Origin: Nitrospirota bacterium
GTDB lineage: Bacteria; Nitrospirota; 9FT-COMBO-42-15; HDB-SIOI813
DNA: 11,279 bases
Assembly: GCA_023248365.1 (NCBI GenBank)
Contig: JAHFER010000027.1
Location: 1 to 11,279 of the forward strand
Reading direction: 5' to 3'
The position numbers were made by a program, and so were the translations under genes. This document shows, in pieces, positions 1 through 6,159 of this stretch. The notes below the pieces were generated by a model, which was given only the letters and a program-made list of their open reading frames with translations, was not told where the DNA came from and did no database searches. Each line of letters opens with the position of its first letter. The stretch's first letter is position 1.

Positions 1-457
1 CTATGCCTGCCTTTACAGCAAGGGCCTTTTCCGGTACAGGGCCGCTGTCCACGTAAATCCTGCCTTGCACTTTTCCTTTTGTAAGTATATTAATTTGTGA
101 AAGCAGCTCTCTTAACCTTGATTCAATAACCGTATGATAATCTTCATTGAGGGCATAGTTGGCAATGTATCCTAATGACGGATTATCAAGACTTTTCCTA
201 TGTTCTTCACCGGGAAAATAATTCATGGAAACGACTAATACGGATTTCACATCAGGAAAAGAATAAGCAATATCTGTACGCCTGTCAATGCTCCTTGCCA
301 GAAACTGCATCTCACCTTCATAACCTTGTATTAGGCCATGCCTGAGCCTGTCAGCCCATTCAGCAATATCAGGAGACGTAATGCCTACATTACTGAATCC
401 AAGATTTTTCCCAATCTGTTTTATCTCTTGTGAAAGAGATTTAGTATCTACAACCAT
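1..457 (-). CDS. queG: Epoxyqueuosine reductase QueG, N-terminal part (gene runs off the window)
   Basis: QueG is a cytoplasmic cobalamin- and iron-sulfur-dependent enzyme that reduces epoxyqueuosine to queuosine in tRNA, the last step of queuosine synthesis. Reading the minus strand from ATG at 457-455 gives 152 open codons up to the window edge. The protein begins MVVDTKSLSQEIKQIGKNLG and shows the family's N-terminal features: GFSNVGIT near residue 20, YFPGEEH around residue 80, and IYVDSGPVPEKALAVKAGI at the edge, matching the conserved D-[TS]-GP-(3)-E-(4)-A-AG segment. The rest of the cobalamin domain and the 4Fe-4S cysteines would lie outside the window. Typical family length is over 300 residues, so about half is seen. 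No Shine-Dalgarno motif precedes the ATG, which fits the nearly leaderless promoter listed separately. It is divergent from the atp operon. The assignment rests on motif recognition. Confidence 0.88.
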   Translation of the reverse strand, partial: MVVDTKSLSQEIKQIGKNLGFSNVGITSPDIAEWADRLRHGLIQGYEGEMQFLARSIDRRTDIAYSFPDVKSVLVVSMNYFPGEEHRKSLDNPSLGYIANYALNEDYHTVIESRLRELLSQINILTKGKVQGRIYVDSGPVPEKALAVKAGI

Positions 458-466
458 AAGAAGGAA

Positions 467-495
467 ATTATAGAGGAGTGTTCAGTAAAATGCAA
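467..495 (-). promoter_or_regulatory. Candidate queG promoter giving a near-leaderless mRNA
   Basis: On the minus strand a perfect TATAAT (472-467) lies 17 nt downstream of TTGCAT (495-490), which matches the -35 consensus only at TTG. Transcription would start near 460, only about 3 nt before the queG ATG at 457. This agrees with the lack of any ribosome-binding motif there. It is inferred from sequence only. Confidence 0.45.
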
Positions 496-540
496 AATGG
501 TTTGTTCCAACTGACTATAACTGACAAAAAAAGAAAAGTG

Positions 541-569
541 TTGACAAACGTCTCTTTTAGATGTTAAAT
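541..569 (+). promoter_or_regulatory. Sigma70-type promoter of the atp operon
   Basis: A perfect -35 hexamer TTGACA (541-546) is followed after exactly 17 nt by TTAAAT (564-569), a 4/6 match to the -10 consensus. Transcription would start near 576 and give a leader of roughly 60 nt before the GTG start of the first gene at 639. This is the best promoter candidate seen upstream of the operon. Confidence 0.65.
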
Positions 570-594
570 TTTGGGGTTATTTTAAAAGGTCTTG

Positions 595-622
595 TTTTAT
601 CTTTTGTCAATAAAAGATAAAA
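595..622 (+). promoter_or_regulatory. 11-bp inverted repeat in the atp leader
   Basis: TTTTATCTTTT (595-605) and its exact reverse complement AAAAGATAAAA (612-622) flank a 6-nt loop GTCAAT. The structure lies downstream of the predicted start site and ends 5 nt before the AAGGGGG ribosome-binding site (628-634). With only one G-C pair it would be a weak RNA hairpin, so an operator-type DNA site is equally possible. There is no U-run typical of a terminator after it. Confidence 0.5.
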
Positions 623-638
623 AAGATAAGGGGGACTG

Positions 639-872
639 GTGAAAAACGGGGATGAGGAAAGGTACCGTTTTGCCCGCCAGATAGGGTTACTGACTACAAT
701 CCCTGCTCTATTATTATCAGGGCCGGCAATAGGTTTTTTCGCAGGGAGTTATTTAGATAAGAGATTTGGGACAGCGCCGTGGCTTATGGTTTTTTTAGTC
801 AGCTTTGGATTTGCAGCAAGCATACGGCAGGCAATTGCAATAATAACAAAGGCAGGGAAAAATATTAAATGA
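639..872 (+). CDS. atpZ: AtpZ/AtpI-type small ATP synthase accessory membrane protein
   Basis: This is a 77-residue protein with two membrane segments (about residues 14-35 and 46-66), the hairpin architecture of the AtpZ / 'F0F1-ATPase gene 1' family encoded first in many atp operons. The family motif region GPAIGFFAGSYLDKRFGTAP, with glycines in the first helix and a basic loop before the second, is clear. Members have been linked to c-ring or ATP synthase assembly and to Mg/Ca uptake; the precise role is not settled. The start is GTG at 639, preceded at suitable distance by AAGGGGG (628-634). Its stop overlaps the start of the next gene in an ATGA junction (869-872), indicating translational coupling. 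Confidence 0.8.
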   Translation: MKNGDEERYRFARQIGLLTTIPALLLSGPAIGFFAGSYLDKRFGTAPWLMVFLVSFGFAASIRQAIAIITKAGKNIK

Positions 873-1276
873 TAGTGGATCGTAATTTTATAATCAGGTC
901 ATTAAAGACGGCGCTGGTAGTTACAATAATATTTGCCCCCTTTATTCAGTTGTATTTTGGTACATACTTTACTCTTGGTTTTATAGCAGGTTCAGTTTGG
1001 AATATTGTAAATGTATATTTATTATTTAAGGTCTCAAATGTACTTGTTCCGTCTTATGAATCAAAAAAGACACGGGGTCTTGCATTGGATATGTTGAAAT
1101 TCCCTGTACTCTTTGGCGCTGGTTATCTTGTAATAAAGTATACCCGTGTTTCCCTTTATGGAATAATGATAGGTTTTTCTTTGCTATTAATTGTATTTAT
1201 TCTTAGAGCTGTTGGTGGATATTTAACAGGCGGAGTTTCTTTAGAAAGGTCTAAGGGGTATGGCAGAGGCGCATAA
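869..1276 (+). CDS. atpI: ATP synthase subunit I (AtpI-like membrane protein)
   Basis: This 135-residue, strongly hydrophobic protein has about four membrane segments (roughly residues 12-32, 34-55, 76-90 and 94-116), the size and topology of ATP synthase subunit I. In that family the protein is found just upstream of subunit a and is proposed to help c-ring assembly; it is not part of the finished enzyme. The glycine and asparagine pattern GFIAGSVWNIVNVYLL in the second helix fits the family. It starts on the ATGA overlap with the preceding gene, and its last 17 nt overlap the next gene. Assignment relies on topology and position more than on strict motifs, since this family is poorly conserved. 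Confidence 0.75.
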   Translation: MIVDRNFIIRSLKTALVVTIIFAPFIQLYFGTYFTLGFIAGSVWNIVNVYLLFKVSNVLVPSYESKKTRGLALDMLKFPVLFGAGYLVIKYTRVSLYGIMIGFSLLLIVFILRAVGGYLTGGVSLERSKGYGRGA

Positions 1277-2084
1277 CGCAACACCGGAAGTTGCCAATAT
1301 AATATCTCTACTGCATGAACTTTTTAAGGGGAATTCTATTGTTGAATTCCTTCATCACAATGAGAATGCATTCTTTTCAGGGCTGATTATTATTGCTCTG
1401 GCAATATTTGCAAGGTTTGCTGCAAGGCATAGAGCTATGATGCCGGGGAAATGGCAAAATTTTGTAGAGATGGTGATGGAGAGTCTTGATAATATTACTC
1501 ACGGGGTGTTAGGCCATCATGGCAGGGCGTTTACACCTTTTATAGGTACACTCTTTATATACATCTTTTTATTGAACATATGCGGAATAATTCCGGGATT
1601 AAAGGCGCCTTCATCCAATCTAAATACAACTGTAGGATTGGCAATTACTGTCTTTTTTTATGTTCAGTATACAGGCATAAAGCGGAATGGCATTGGAGGG
1701 TATTTTTTTCATCTCCTCGGGAATCCAAAGGATATAACAGGTTACTGCTTTATCCCGCTCATGTTCCCGCTCCATGTAGTGGAAGAGTTTATAAAACCTA
1801 TGAGTCTCTCACTCAGGCTTTTTGGGAATATGTTTGGCGAGGATGCACTTATTGGTGTCTTTGTATCGCTTGGTATAGTAGCTCTGAGTTTCATCGGAAA
1901 AACTCCGGTGGGGATTCCGTTTCAGATCCCTTTTATGCTGCTGGCTATAATAACAAGCGTTATACAGGCCCTTGTGTTTTCAATGTTGAGTACCATATAT
2001 ATAATGACTATGTTACCACATGATGAGGAGCATTATAAAGATGAGGTGGAGGAGAGGGAGGAGGGGGTCGCCAGTTGGCCTTAG
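1260..2084 (+). CDS. atpB: F1Fo ATP synthase subunit a
   Basis: Subunit a forms the two proton half-channels next to the c-ring. The 274-residue protein has the family landmarks: PGKWQNFVEM (62-71), the polar helix with NICGIIPGL (106-114), GGYFFHLLGNP (146-156), and SLSLRLFGNMFGEDAL (182-197) with the essential arginine at R186. The last helix is IQALVFSMLSTIYI, with Q236 at the conserved glutamine site. The ATG at 1260 overlaps the end of atpI by 17 nt. AGAAAGG about 10 nt upstream is the likely ribosome-binding site. The sequence continues about 16 residues past HDEEH, where many relatives end, with an acidic tail (KDEVEEREEG) encoded by a purine-rich stretch. The family call is certain; the significance of the tail is unknown. 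Confidence 0.96.
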   Translation: MAEAHNATPEVANIISLLHELFKGNSIVEFLHHNENAFFSGLIIIALAIFARFAARHRAMMPGKWQNFVEMVMESLDNITHGVLGHHGRAFTPFIGTLFIYIFLLNICGIIPGLKAPSSNLNTTVGLAITVFFYVQYTGIKRNGIGGYFFHLLGNPKDITGYCFIPLMFPLHVVEEFIKPMSLSLRLFGNMFGEDALIGVFVSLGIVALSFIGKTPVGIPFQIPFMLLAIITSVIQALVFSMLSTIYIMTMLPHDEEHYKDEVEEREEGVASWP

Positions 2085-2118
2085 CCTGATATCCACCTTA
2101 AAGAGTTTATATAATGTG

Positions 2119-2132
2119 TATGTTATAACATA
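2119..2132. repeat. 14-bp perfect palindrome after atpB
   Basis: TATGTTATAACATA is a perfect 14-bp palindrome in the 144-nt gap between atpB and atpE. It could be a protein-binding site or a chance AT-rich palindrome; nothing else in the gap decides this. Confidence 0.4.
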
Positions 2133-2154
2133 GTGGAGGAGCATCGTTAAGAAT

Positions 2155-2181
2155 AGTAAGCAGTAAGCAGTAAGCAGTAAG
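2155..2181. repeat. Heptamer tandem repeat, AGTAAGC, almost 4 copies
   Basis: Three exact copies of AGTAAGC (2155-2161, 2162-2168, 2169-2175) are followed by a fourth copy missing its last base (AGTAAG, 2176-2181). They lie in the atpB-atpE gap and resemble short tandemly repeated heptamers seen in several bacterial genomes. Copy number may vary between strains. Confidence 0.85.
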
Positions 2182-2228
2182 AAGGCAGAACAATAAAAAA
2201 CAACTCATTATGAAAGGAGGAAAGTTCA

Positions 2229-2465
2229 ATGGACTTTCAAACAGCATTAGGACTTACATTACCAATAGGATTTTCATTAGCAGCAATAGGTTCAGCCTTT
2301 GGATTATCAAAGGCGGTTAGCGCAGCTATGGAGGCTATCGGCAGGCAGCCGGAAGCAGCGGGAAAGATCCAGACAGCAATGGTCATAGGTGCAGCATTTA
2401 TTGAGGCATTAACAATCTATGCGCTATTAACTGTTCTGATTCTTCAGGGTAAAATTGGCGGATAA
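2229..2465 (+). CDS. atpE: F1Fo ATP synthase subunit c
   Basis: Subunit c forms the rotating membrane ring. The 78-residue protein is a helical hairpin: helix 1 at about 8-33, the polar loop GRQPEA (38-43), and helix 2 at about 49-74. The ion-binding carboxylate is E59 in AAFIEALTIYAL. Na+-binding c subunits usually carry Gln in helix 1 and Ser/Thr directly after the glutamate. Here the equivalent positions are L26 and A60-L61, so proton coupling is inferred. The helix-1 packing motif is degenerate (G21, A23, G25, S27). The ribosome-binding site AAAGGAGG (2213-2220) is among the strongest in the window, as expected for the subunit with the highest copy number. Confidence 0.96.
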   Translation: MDFQTALGLTLPIGFSLAAIGSAFGLSKAVSAAMEAIGRQPEAAGKIQTAMVIGAAFIEALTIYALLTVLILQGKIGG

Positions 2466-2486
2466 TAAAATAAGAGGGATTAAGAA

Positions 2487-2972
2487 TTGAATCTTGAACT
2501 TCAACAGATACTCACGCAGGCATTCGGATTTATAATACTCCTTATTCTGTTAAAGAAATTTGCATGGAAGCCGCTCCTGGCACTTCTTGACGAAAGAAGA
2601 GATAAGATAGCCTCTGAATTTGCAACTATTGAGCGTGTCAAAACAGAATTAGCCCGTTTGGAAGAAGACTATAAGGCAAGGCTTTCTGATATTGATGCCC
2701 ATGCCCGTCTGAAGATCCAGGAGGCTGTTTCAGAGGGACAGAGGATTGCAGCAGAGCTGCAGGAGAAGGCAAGAGAAGATGCAAATAAGACATTGGAGAA
2801 GGCTAAGGCAAACATAGAGATTGAGGTTGCCAAGGCAAGAGCGGAACTCAGAAGTCAGATGACAAGCATTGCTATTAAGGCGGCGGAAAAAATTCTGAAA
2901 GAAGATTTGAATGATGAGCGCCATAATCGTCTGGTCACGGGTTTTATAGAGAATGTCGAGCGGGTAAATTAA
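2487..2972 (+). CDS. atpF: F1Fo ATP synthase subunit b
   Basis: Subunit b is the peripheral stalk that links subunit a to F1. The 161-residue protein has one N-terminal membrane helix (about 9-25), the typical junction KKFAWKPLLALLDERRDKI (23-41), and then a long charged, alanine-rich coiled coil to about residue 150. Length and layout match ordinary b subunits. No second b or b' gene is present, so the stalk is probably a b homodimer. The start is TTG at 2487 with AGAGGG 8 nt upstream; no ATG gives a complete membrane helix. It follows atpE by 21 nt. Confidence 0.94.
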   Translation: MNLELQQILTQAFGFIILLILLKKFAWKPLLALLDERRDKIASEFATIERVKTELARLEEDYKARLSDIDAHARLKIQEAVSEGQRIAAELQEKAREDANKTLEKAKANIEIEVAKARAELRSQMTSIAIKAAEKILKEDLNDERHNRLVTGFIENVERVN

Positions 2973-2983
2973 GGTAAGGTAAA

Positions 2984-3523
2984 GTGAGATCGAGGATAAT
3001 TGCAGAACGATACGCCAATGCGCTTCTTGCTGTTGCGAGAAAGAGCGGGGAGATGGAGAAGGTGCTTGAGGAGCTGGTGTTTCTCAGGAAACTGCTTTCT
3101 GTAAACCCGATGTTGAAGAGGTTTATTGAGAGTCCTCATATTGCACCGGATGCCAGGTTTACACTCGTTAAGAAGGTATTATCACCGTTGCTTACCCGTA
3201 CCTCAATAAATTTCCTCCTCCTGCTTGGAAAGAAATACAGGCTCTTGTTTCTTTCGGAGATTGCAGAGGAATATCAGAGGTTGTACGATGTTGAAAAGGG
3301 GATTCAGAGGGCTGATGTAATAACAGTGAAGCCCTTGGATAATGACTTAAAGGAGAAGCTTGCCGGTGCAGTCGGCAGGATAATGAAAAAGAAGGCGACT
3401 TTATCTTATTATTTTGATGAGAGCATCATTGGAGGTCTTATTATAAAGACACCTAATCTCATCATTGACGGGAGTGTAAGAAAACAGCTCAAGGATATGG
3501 CTGAGGCCATGTCAGCATTATAA
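2984..3523 (+). CDS. atpH: F1Fo ATP synthase subunit delta
   Basis: Delta (OSCP-type) caps the alpha3beta3 hexamer and binds subunit b. The 179-residue length is normal. Family features are AERYANALLAVA near the N-terminus (residues 7-18) and the C-terminal GGLIIKTPNLIIDGSVRKQL (about 150-169), matching the conserved I-D-G-S-[VI]-[KR] signature. The N-terminal domain is mostly helical as expected. The start is GTG at 2984, preceded by a purine-rich AAGGTAAGG, 11 nt after atpF. A 74-nt gap follows before atpA and contains only a short CAGAAT/ATTCTG inverted repeat (3552-3557, 3568-3573). Confidence 0.94.
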   Translation: MRSRIIAERYANALLAVARKSGEMEKVLEELVFLRKLLSVNPMLKRFIESPHIAPDARFTLVKKVLSPLLTRTSINFLLLLGKKYRLLFLSEIAEEYQRLYDVEKGIQRADVITVKPLDNDLKEKLAGAVGRIMKKKATLSYYFDESIIGGLIIKTPNLIIDGSVRKQLKDMAEAMSAL

Positions 3524-3597
3524 GGTTTAAGTCGAATGCGGAATTGTGGTTCAGAATTTAAGATTTTATTCTGCACTTGTATAAGGGAGATAGCACT

Positions 3598-5115
3598 ATG
3601 GCGTTAAAACCAGAAGAAGTAAGTTCAATAATTCAGATGGAGCTGGAGAAGTTTGAGTCAGAGCTCCATATGGAGAGTGTTGGTACAGTCCTCCAGGTAG
3701 GAGACGGAATTGCCAGGGTCTACGGGCTCGAAGATGCGATGGCAGGAGAGCTGGTAGAGTTTCCGGGAGATGTTGTCGGAATGATCTTTAACCTGGAAGA
3801 GGATAACGTGGGTGTAATCCTCTTTGGAGAAGATACTTTTATTAAAGAAGGGGATACTGTTAAGAGGACTGGCAATATTGCACGTGTTCCTGTAGGTGAG
3901 GCGCTTGTCGGACGGGTTGTTGATGCACTTGGCAGACCTATAGATGGAAAGGGCCCCATTGTTACTGATAAGTATCGTCCATTAGAAGGAAAGGCGCCTA
4001 ACGTGGTTGAGCGGCAGCCTGTTAAGGAACCTGTTCAGACTGGTATTAAGGCCATAGATGGTATGATTCCAATAGGCAGAGGGCAGAGAGAACTTATCAT
4101 AGGAGACAGACAGACAGGAAAGACAGCCGTTCTGATAGATACAATCATAAATCAGAAGAATACGGGTGTTTATTGTATATATGTTGCAGTAGGATTGAAG
4201 GCAGCCAATGTCCTTGCGGTTGTAAGGGTTCTGGAAAAATATGGCGCTATGGAGTTTACGACTGTAGTGTCCGCAACTGCTGATGCACCGGCCTCCCTGC
4301 AGTATATTGCCCCCTATACAGGTTGTGCGATAGGTGAGGAACTGATGTATACCGGCAAACATGTGGTTGTTATGTATGATGACCTTTCAAAACATGCCCA
4401 GGCATACAGGCAGTTGTCATTACTCCTCAGGCGTCCTCCGGGAAGAGAGGCATATCCGGGAGATGTATTTTACCTGCACTCAAGGCTTCTTGAGAGGGCC
4501 GCAAAGTTAAAGGACGAACTTGGCGGGGGATCATTGACAGCGCTTCCTGTTATCGAGACACAGGCCGGTGATGTGTCAGCATATATCCCTACGAATGTTA
4601 TATCTATTACAGACGGACAGATTTATCTGGAGGCAGACCTTTTTTATGCGGGCGTAAAACCTGCTATTAACGTTGGTCTCTCAGTTTCAAGGGTTGGTGG
4701 TAATGCCCAGACAAAGGCCATGAAAAAGGTGGCCGGAAGTCTTCGACTTAACCTTGCACAGTACAGGGCACTTGCTGCATTTGCCCAGTTTAGTTCAGAT
4801 CTTGATAAGGCAACACAGGCACAGCTTATCCGTGGTGAGAGGATGGTGGAGATATTAAAGCAGGATCAGTATGAACCTGTCTCTCTTTCAAAGCAGGTTA
4901 TGATTATGTATGCAGGGACAAAAGGGTATCTCGATGAGATTCCGGCAATTGATGTACGCAGTTTTGAAAAAGAATTCCTTGAATTTATGGATAAAGAATA
5001 TCCTGATGTGGGTCTTGAAATAGAAAAGAGCAAGGCGCTTTCAGATGACATAGTTAAAAGATTGGATTCTTCAATAGAGTCATTTAAAAAGAGGTGGATG
5101 GACAGGAAGAGGTAA
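3598..5115 (+). CDS. atpA: F1Fo ATP synthase subunit alpha
   Basis: Alpha is the non-catalytic nucleotide-binding subunit of the F1 hexamer. The 505-residue protein carries the Walker A motif GDRQTGKT (169-176), Walker B region VVMYDDLSKHA ending near residue 267, the PPGREAYPGDVFYLHSRLLE segment, and SVSRVGGNAQTKAMK with the arginine finger at R365. The start is placed at ATG 3598 because AAGGGAG (3583-3589) lies 8 nt upstream and the protein then begins MALKPEEVSSII as in relatives. A longer reading from TTG at 3577 would include the ribosome-binding site and is rejected. The stop TAA shares its last base with the atpG ATG. Confidence 0.97.
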   Translation: MALKPEEVSSIIQMELEKFESELHMESVGTVLQVGDGIARVYGLEDAMAGELVEFPGDVVGMIFNLEEDNVGVILFGEDTFIKEGDTVKRTGNIARVPVGEALVGRVVDALGRPIDGKGPIVTDKYRPLEGKAPNVVERQPVKEPVQTGIKAIDGMIPIGRGQRELIIGDRQTGKTAVLIDTIINQKNTGVYCIYVAVGLKAANVLAVVRVLEKYGAMEFTTVVSATADAPASLQYIAPYTGCAIGEELMYTGKHVVVMYDDLSKHAQAYRQLSLLLRRPPGREAYPGDVFYLHSRLLERAAKLKDELGGGSLTALPVIETQAGDVSAYIPTNVISITDGQIYLEADLFYAGVKPAINVGLSVSRVGGNAQTKAMKKVAGSLRLNLAQYRALAAFAQFSSDLDKATQAQLIRGERMVEILKQDQYEPVSLSKQVMIMYAGTKGYLDEIPAIDVRSFEKEFLEFMDKEYPDVGLEIEKSKALSDDIVKRLDSSIESFKKRWMDRKR

Positions 5116-5966
5116 TGCTAACTCTAAGACAGATCAGAAGAAAGATTTTAGCTTCTCAAAAGACCAAGCAGATTACCCGTACCATGCAGATGGTAGCTGC
5201 CTCAAGGCTAAAAAAAACAGAAGGCAGGATGCTCCAGACAAAGCCTTACGCCAGAAAGCTGGAAGAGCTTCTTGGCAGGCTGGCGCAGACAGGCCAGTTC
5301 TCTCATCCCTTTTTTGAAACAAGGGAGATAAAAAACACCGGATTGATAATAATAACCTCAGACAGGGGGTTGTGCGGATCATATAATACGAACATAATCC
5401 TCAAGGCAGAGGCCTTTCTGAAGGGGCTTAAAAATAATTCAAAATTAGTTTTGCTTGGCAAAAAAGGGTTTGATTATTTTAGGAAGCGGGACTGGGATAT
5501 CTTGGATAAGGTCGTAGACCTTGGTGGAAAATTAGATTACAAAAGGGTTGAAGCAATAACAGCTCAAATTACAGATTATTATCTTTCAGGTGTGCTTGAT
5601 GAGGTATATCTATTATATACGACATATAATTCTGTACTTTCTTATACACCAACAATTGTAAAATTTTTGAAAATAGAACCTCCAAAAGGGTCTAAAGAAG
5701 AAGATATTATAGAGTATATATATGAGCCCGGTGTTGACGAAATATTTAAGAAATTATTGCCAAAATACATTTCCACTAAAATATATATGTCAATAGCAGA
5801 GGCATTTACATCGGAAAATGGTTCCAGGATGATGGCAATGAAACTCGCGACTGATAATGCAACAGAGATGATAGACAGGCTTACTCTCATGCGTAACAAA
5901 GCCCGTCAGGCTGCAATTACCAAGGAGATATTGGAGATAGTAACTTCCGCAGAAGCGCTGAAATAA
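5115..5966 (+). CDS. atpG: F1Fo ATP synthase subunit gamma
   Basis: Gamma is the central rotor shaft. The 283-residue protein shows the conserved N-terminal helix LRQIRRKI...TKQITRTMQMVAASRL, the Rossmann-like segment IIITSDRGLCGSYNTNI, and the C-terminal helix NKARQAAITKEILEIVTSAE, which pairs with the N-terminal helix as a coiled coil. The ATG at 5115 overlaps the atpA stop (TAATG), and AGGAAG (5104-5109) lies 5 nt upstream. Starting here gives the usual M-(2)-L-R-[DQ]-I-[RK] N-terminus. An upstream GTG at 5094 would add seven residues not seen in relatives and is rejected. Overlap with atpA implies coupled translation. Confidence 0.96.
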   Translation: MLTLRQIRRKILASQKTKQITRTMQMVAASRLKKTEGRMLQTKPYARKLEELLGRLAQTGQFSHPFFETREIKNTGLIIITSDRGLCGSYNTNIILKAEAFLKGLKNNSKLVLLGKKGFDYFRKRDWDILDKVVDLGGKLDYKRVEAITAQITDYYLSGVLDEVYLLYTTYNSVLSYTPTIVKFLKIEPPKGSKEEDIIEYIYEPGVDEIFKKLLPKYISTKIYMSIAEAFTSENGSRMMAMKLATDNATEMIDRLTLMRNKARQAAITKEILEIVTSAEALK

Positions 5967-5968
5967 GT

Positions 5969-6118
5969 AGTTGAAAAACGCGGGGCACCCATTGCGACGA
6001 AGTCAATGCAATGGGTCTACGGCGTCAGGACTGCGGATTAGAGCTTCAACGTACAGGGAGTACGCCTCAGCTCAAATCCTTGTCCTTCCTTGCACTTGGG
6101 CATTTTTGAGCGTCAACT
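5969..6118. mobile_element. 150-bp non-coding repeat-like element between atpG and atpD
   Basis: The stretch is bounded by AGTTGA (5969-5974) and its inverse TCAACT (6113-6118). It contains three nested foldbacks: ACCCATTGC/GCAATGGGT (5987-5995, 6008-6016), CGTAC/GTACG (6050-6054, 6060-6064), and GCTCAAA/TTTGAGC (6070-6076, 6105-6111). Direct repeats GAGCTTCAAC (6041-6050) and GAGCGTCAAC (6108-6117) differ by one base. It begins 2 nt after the atpG stop and ends 23 nt before the atpD ribosome-binding site. It has no coding capacity, and its composition differs from the surrounding genes. It looks like a small dispersed, MITE- or REP-like element, though only one copy lies in this window. No target-site duplication is evident. 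Confidence 0.55.
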
Positions 6119-6159
6119 TTGGGGAAAAGCATAATTTTTAATAAGGAGGTATTGGGAAC

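Noticed and set aside
1580..2023. 147-codon open frame inside atpB in another frame
   Set aside because: It overlaps the unambiguous subunit a coding sequence, has no ribosome-binding site, and its translation has no recognisable features. Treated as a shadow frame.
2087..2115. Internal promoter before atpE with TATAAT at 2110-2115
   Set aside because: The -10 is perfect, but the sequence 17 nt upstream (TGATAT) is a poor -35 and there is no extended -10; too weak to call in AT-rich DNA.
2155..2181. CRISPR-like array
   Set aside because: The 7-bp units are directly adjacent, with no spacers and no cas genes nearby.
3577..3597. Longer atpA starting at TTG 3577
   Set aside because: It would include the AAGGGAG ribosome-binding site of the ATG at 3598, which gives the standard N-terminus.
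5094..5114. Longer atpG starting at GTG 5094
   Set aside because: It adds seven residues absent from gamma subunits; the ATG at 5115 overlapping the atpA stop gives the canonical start.
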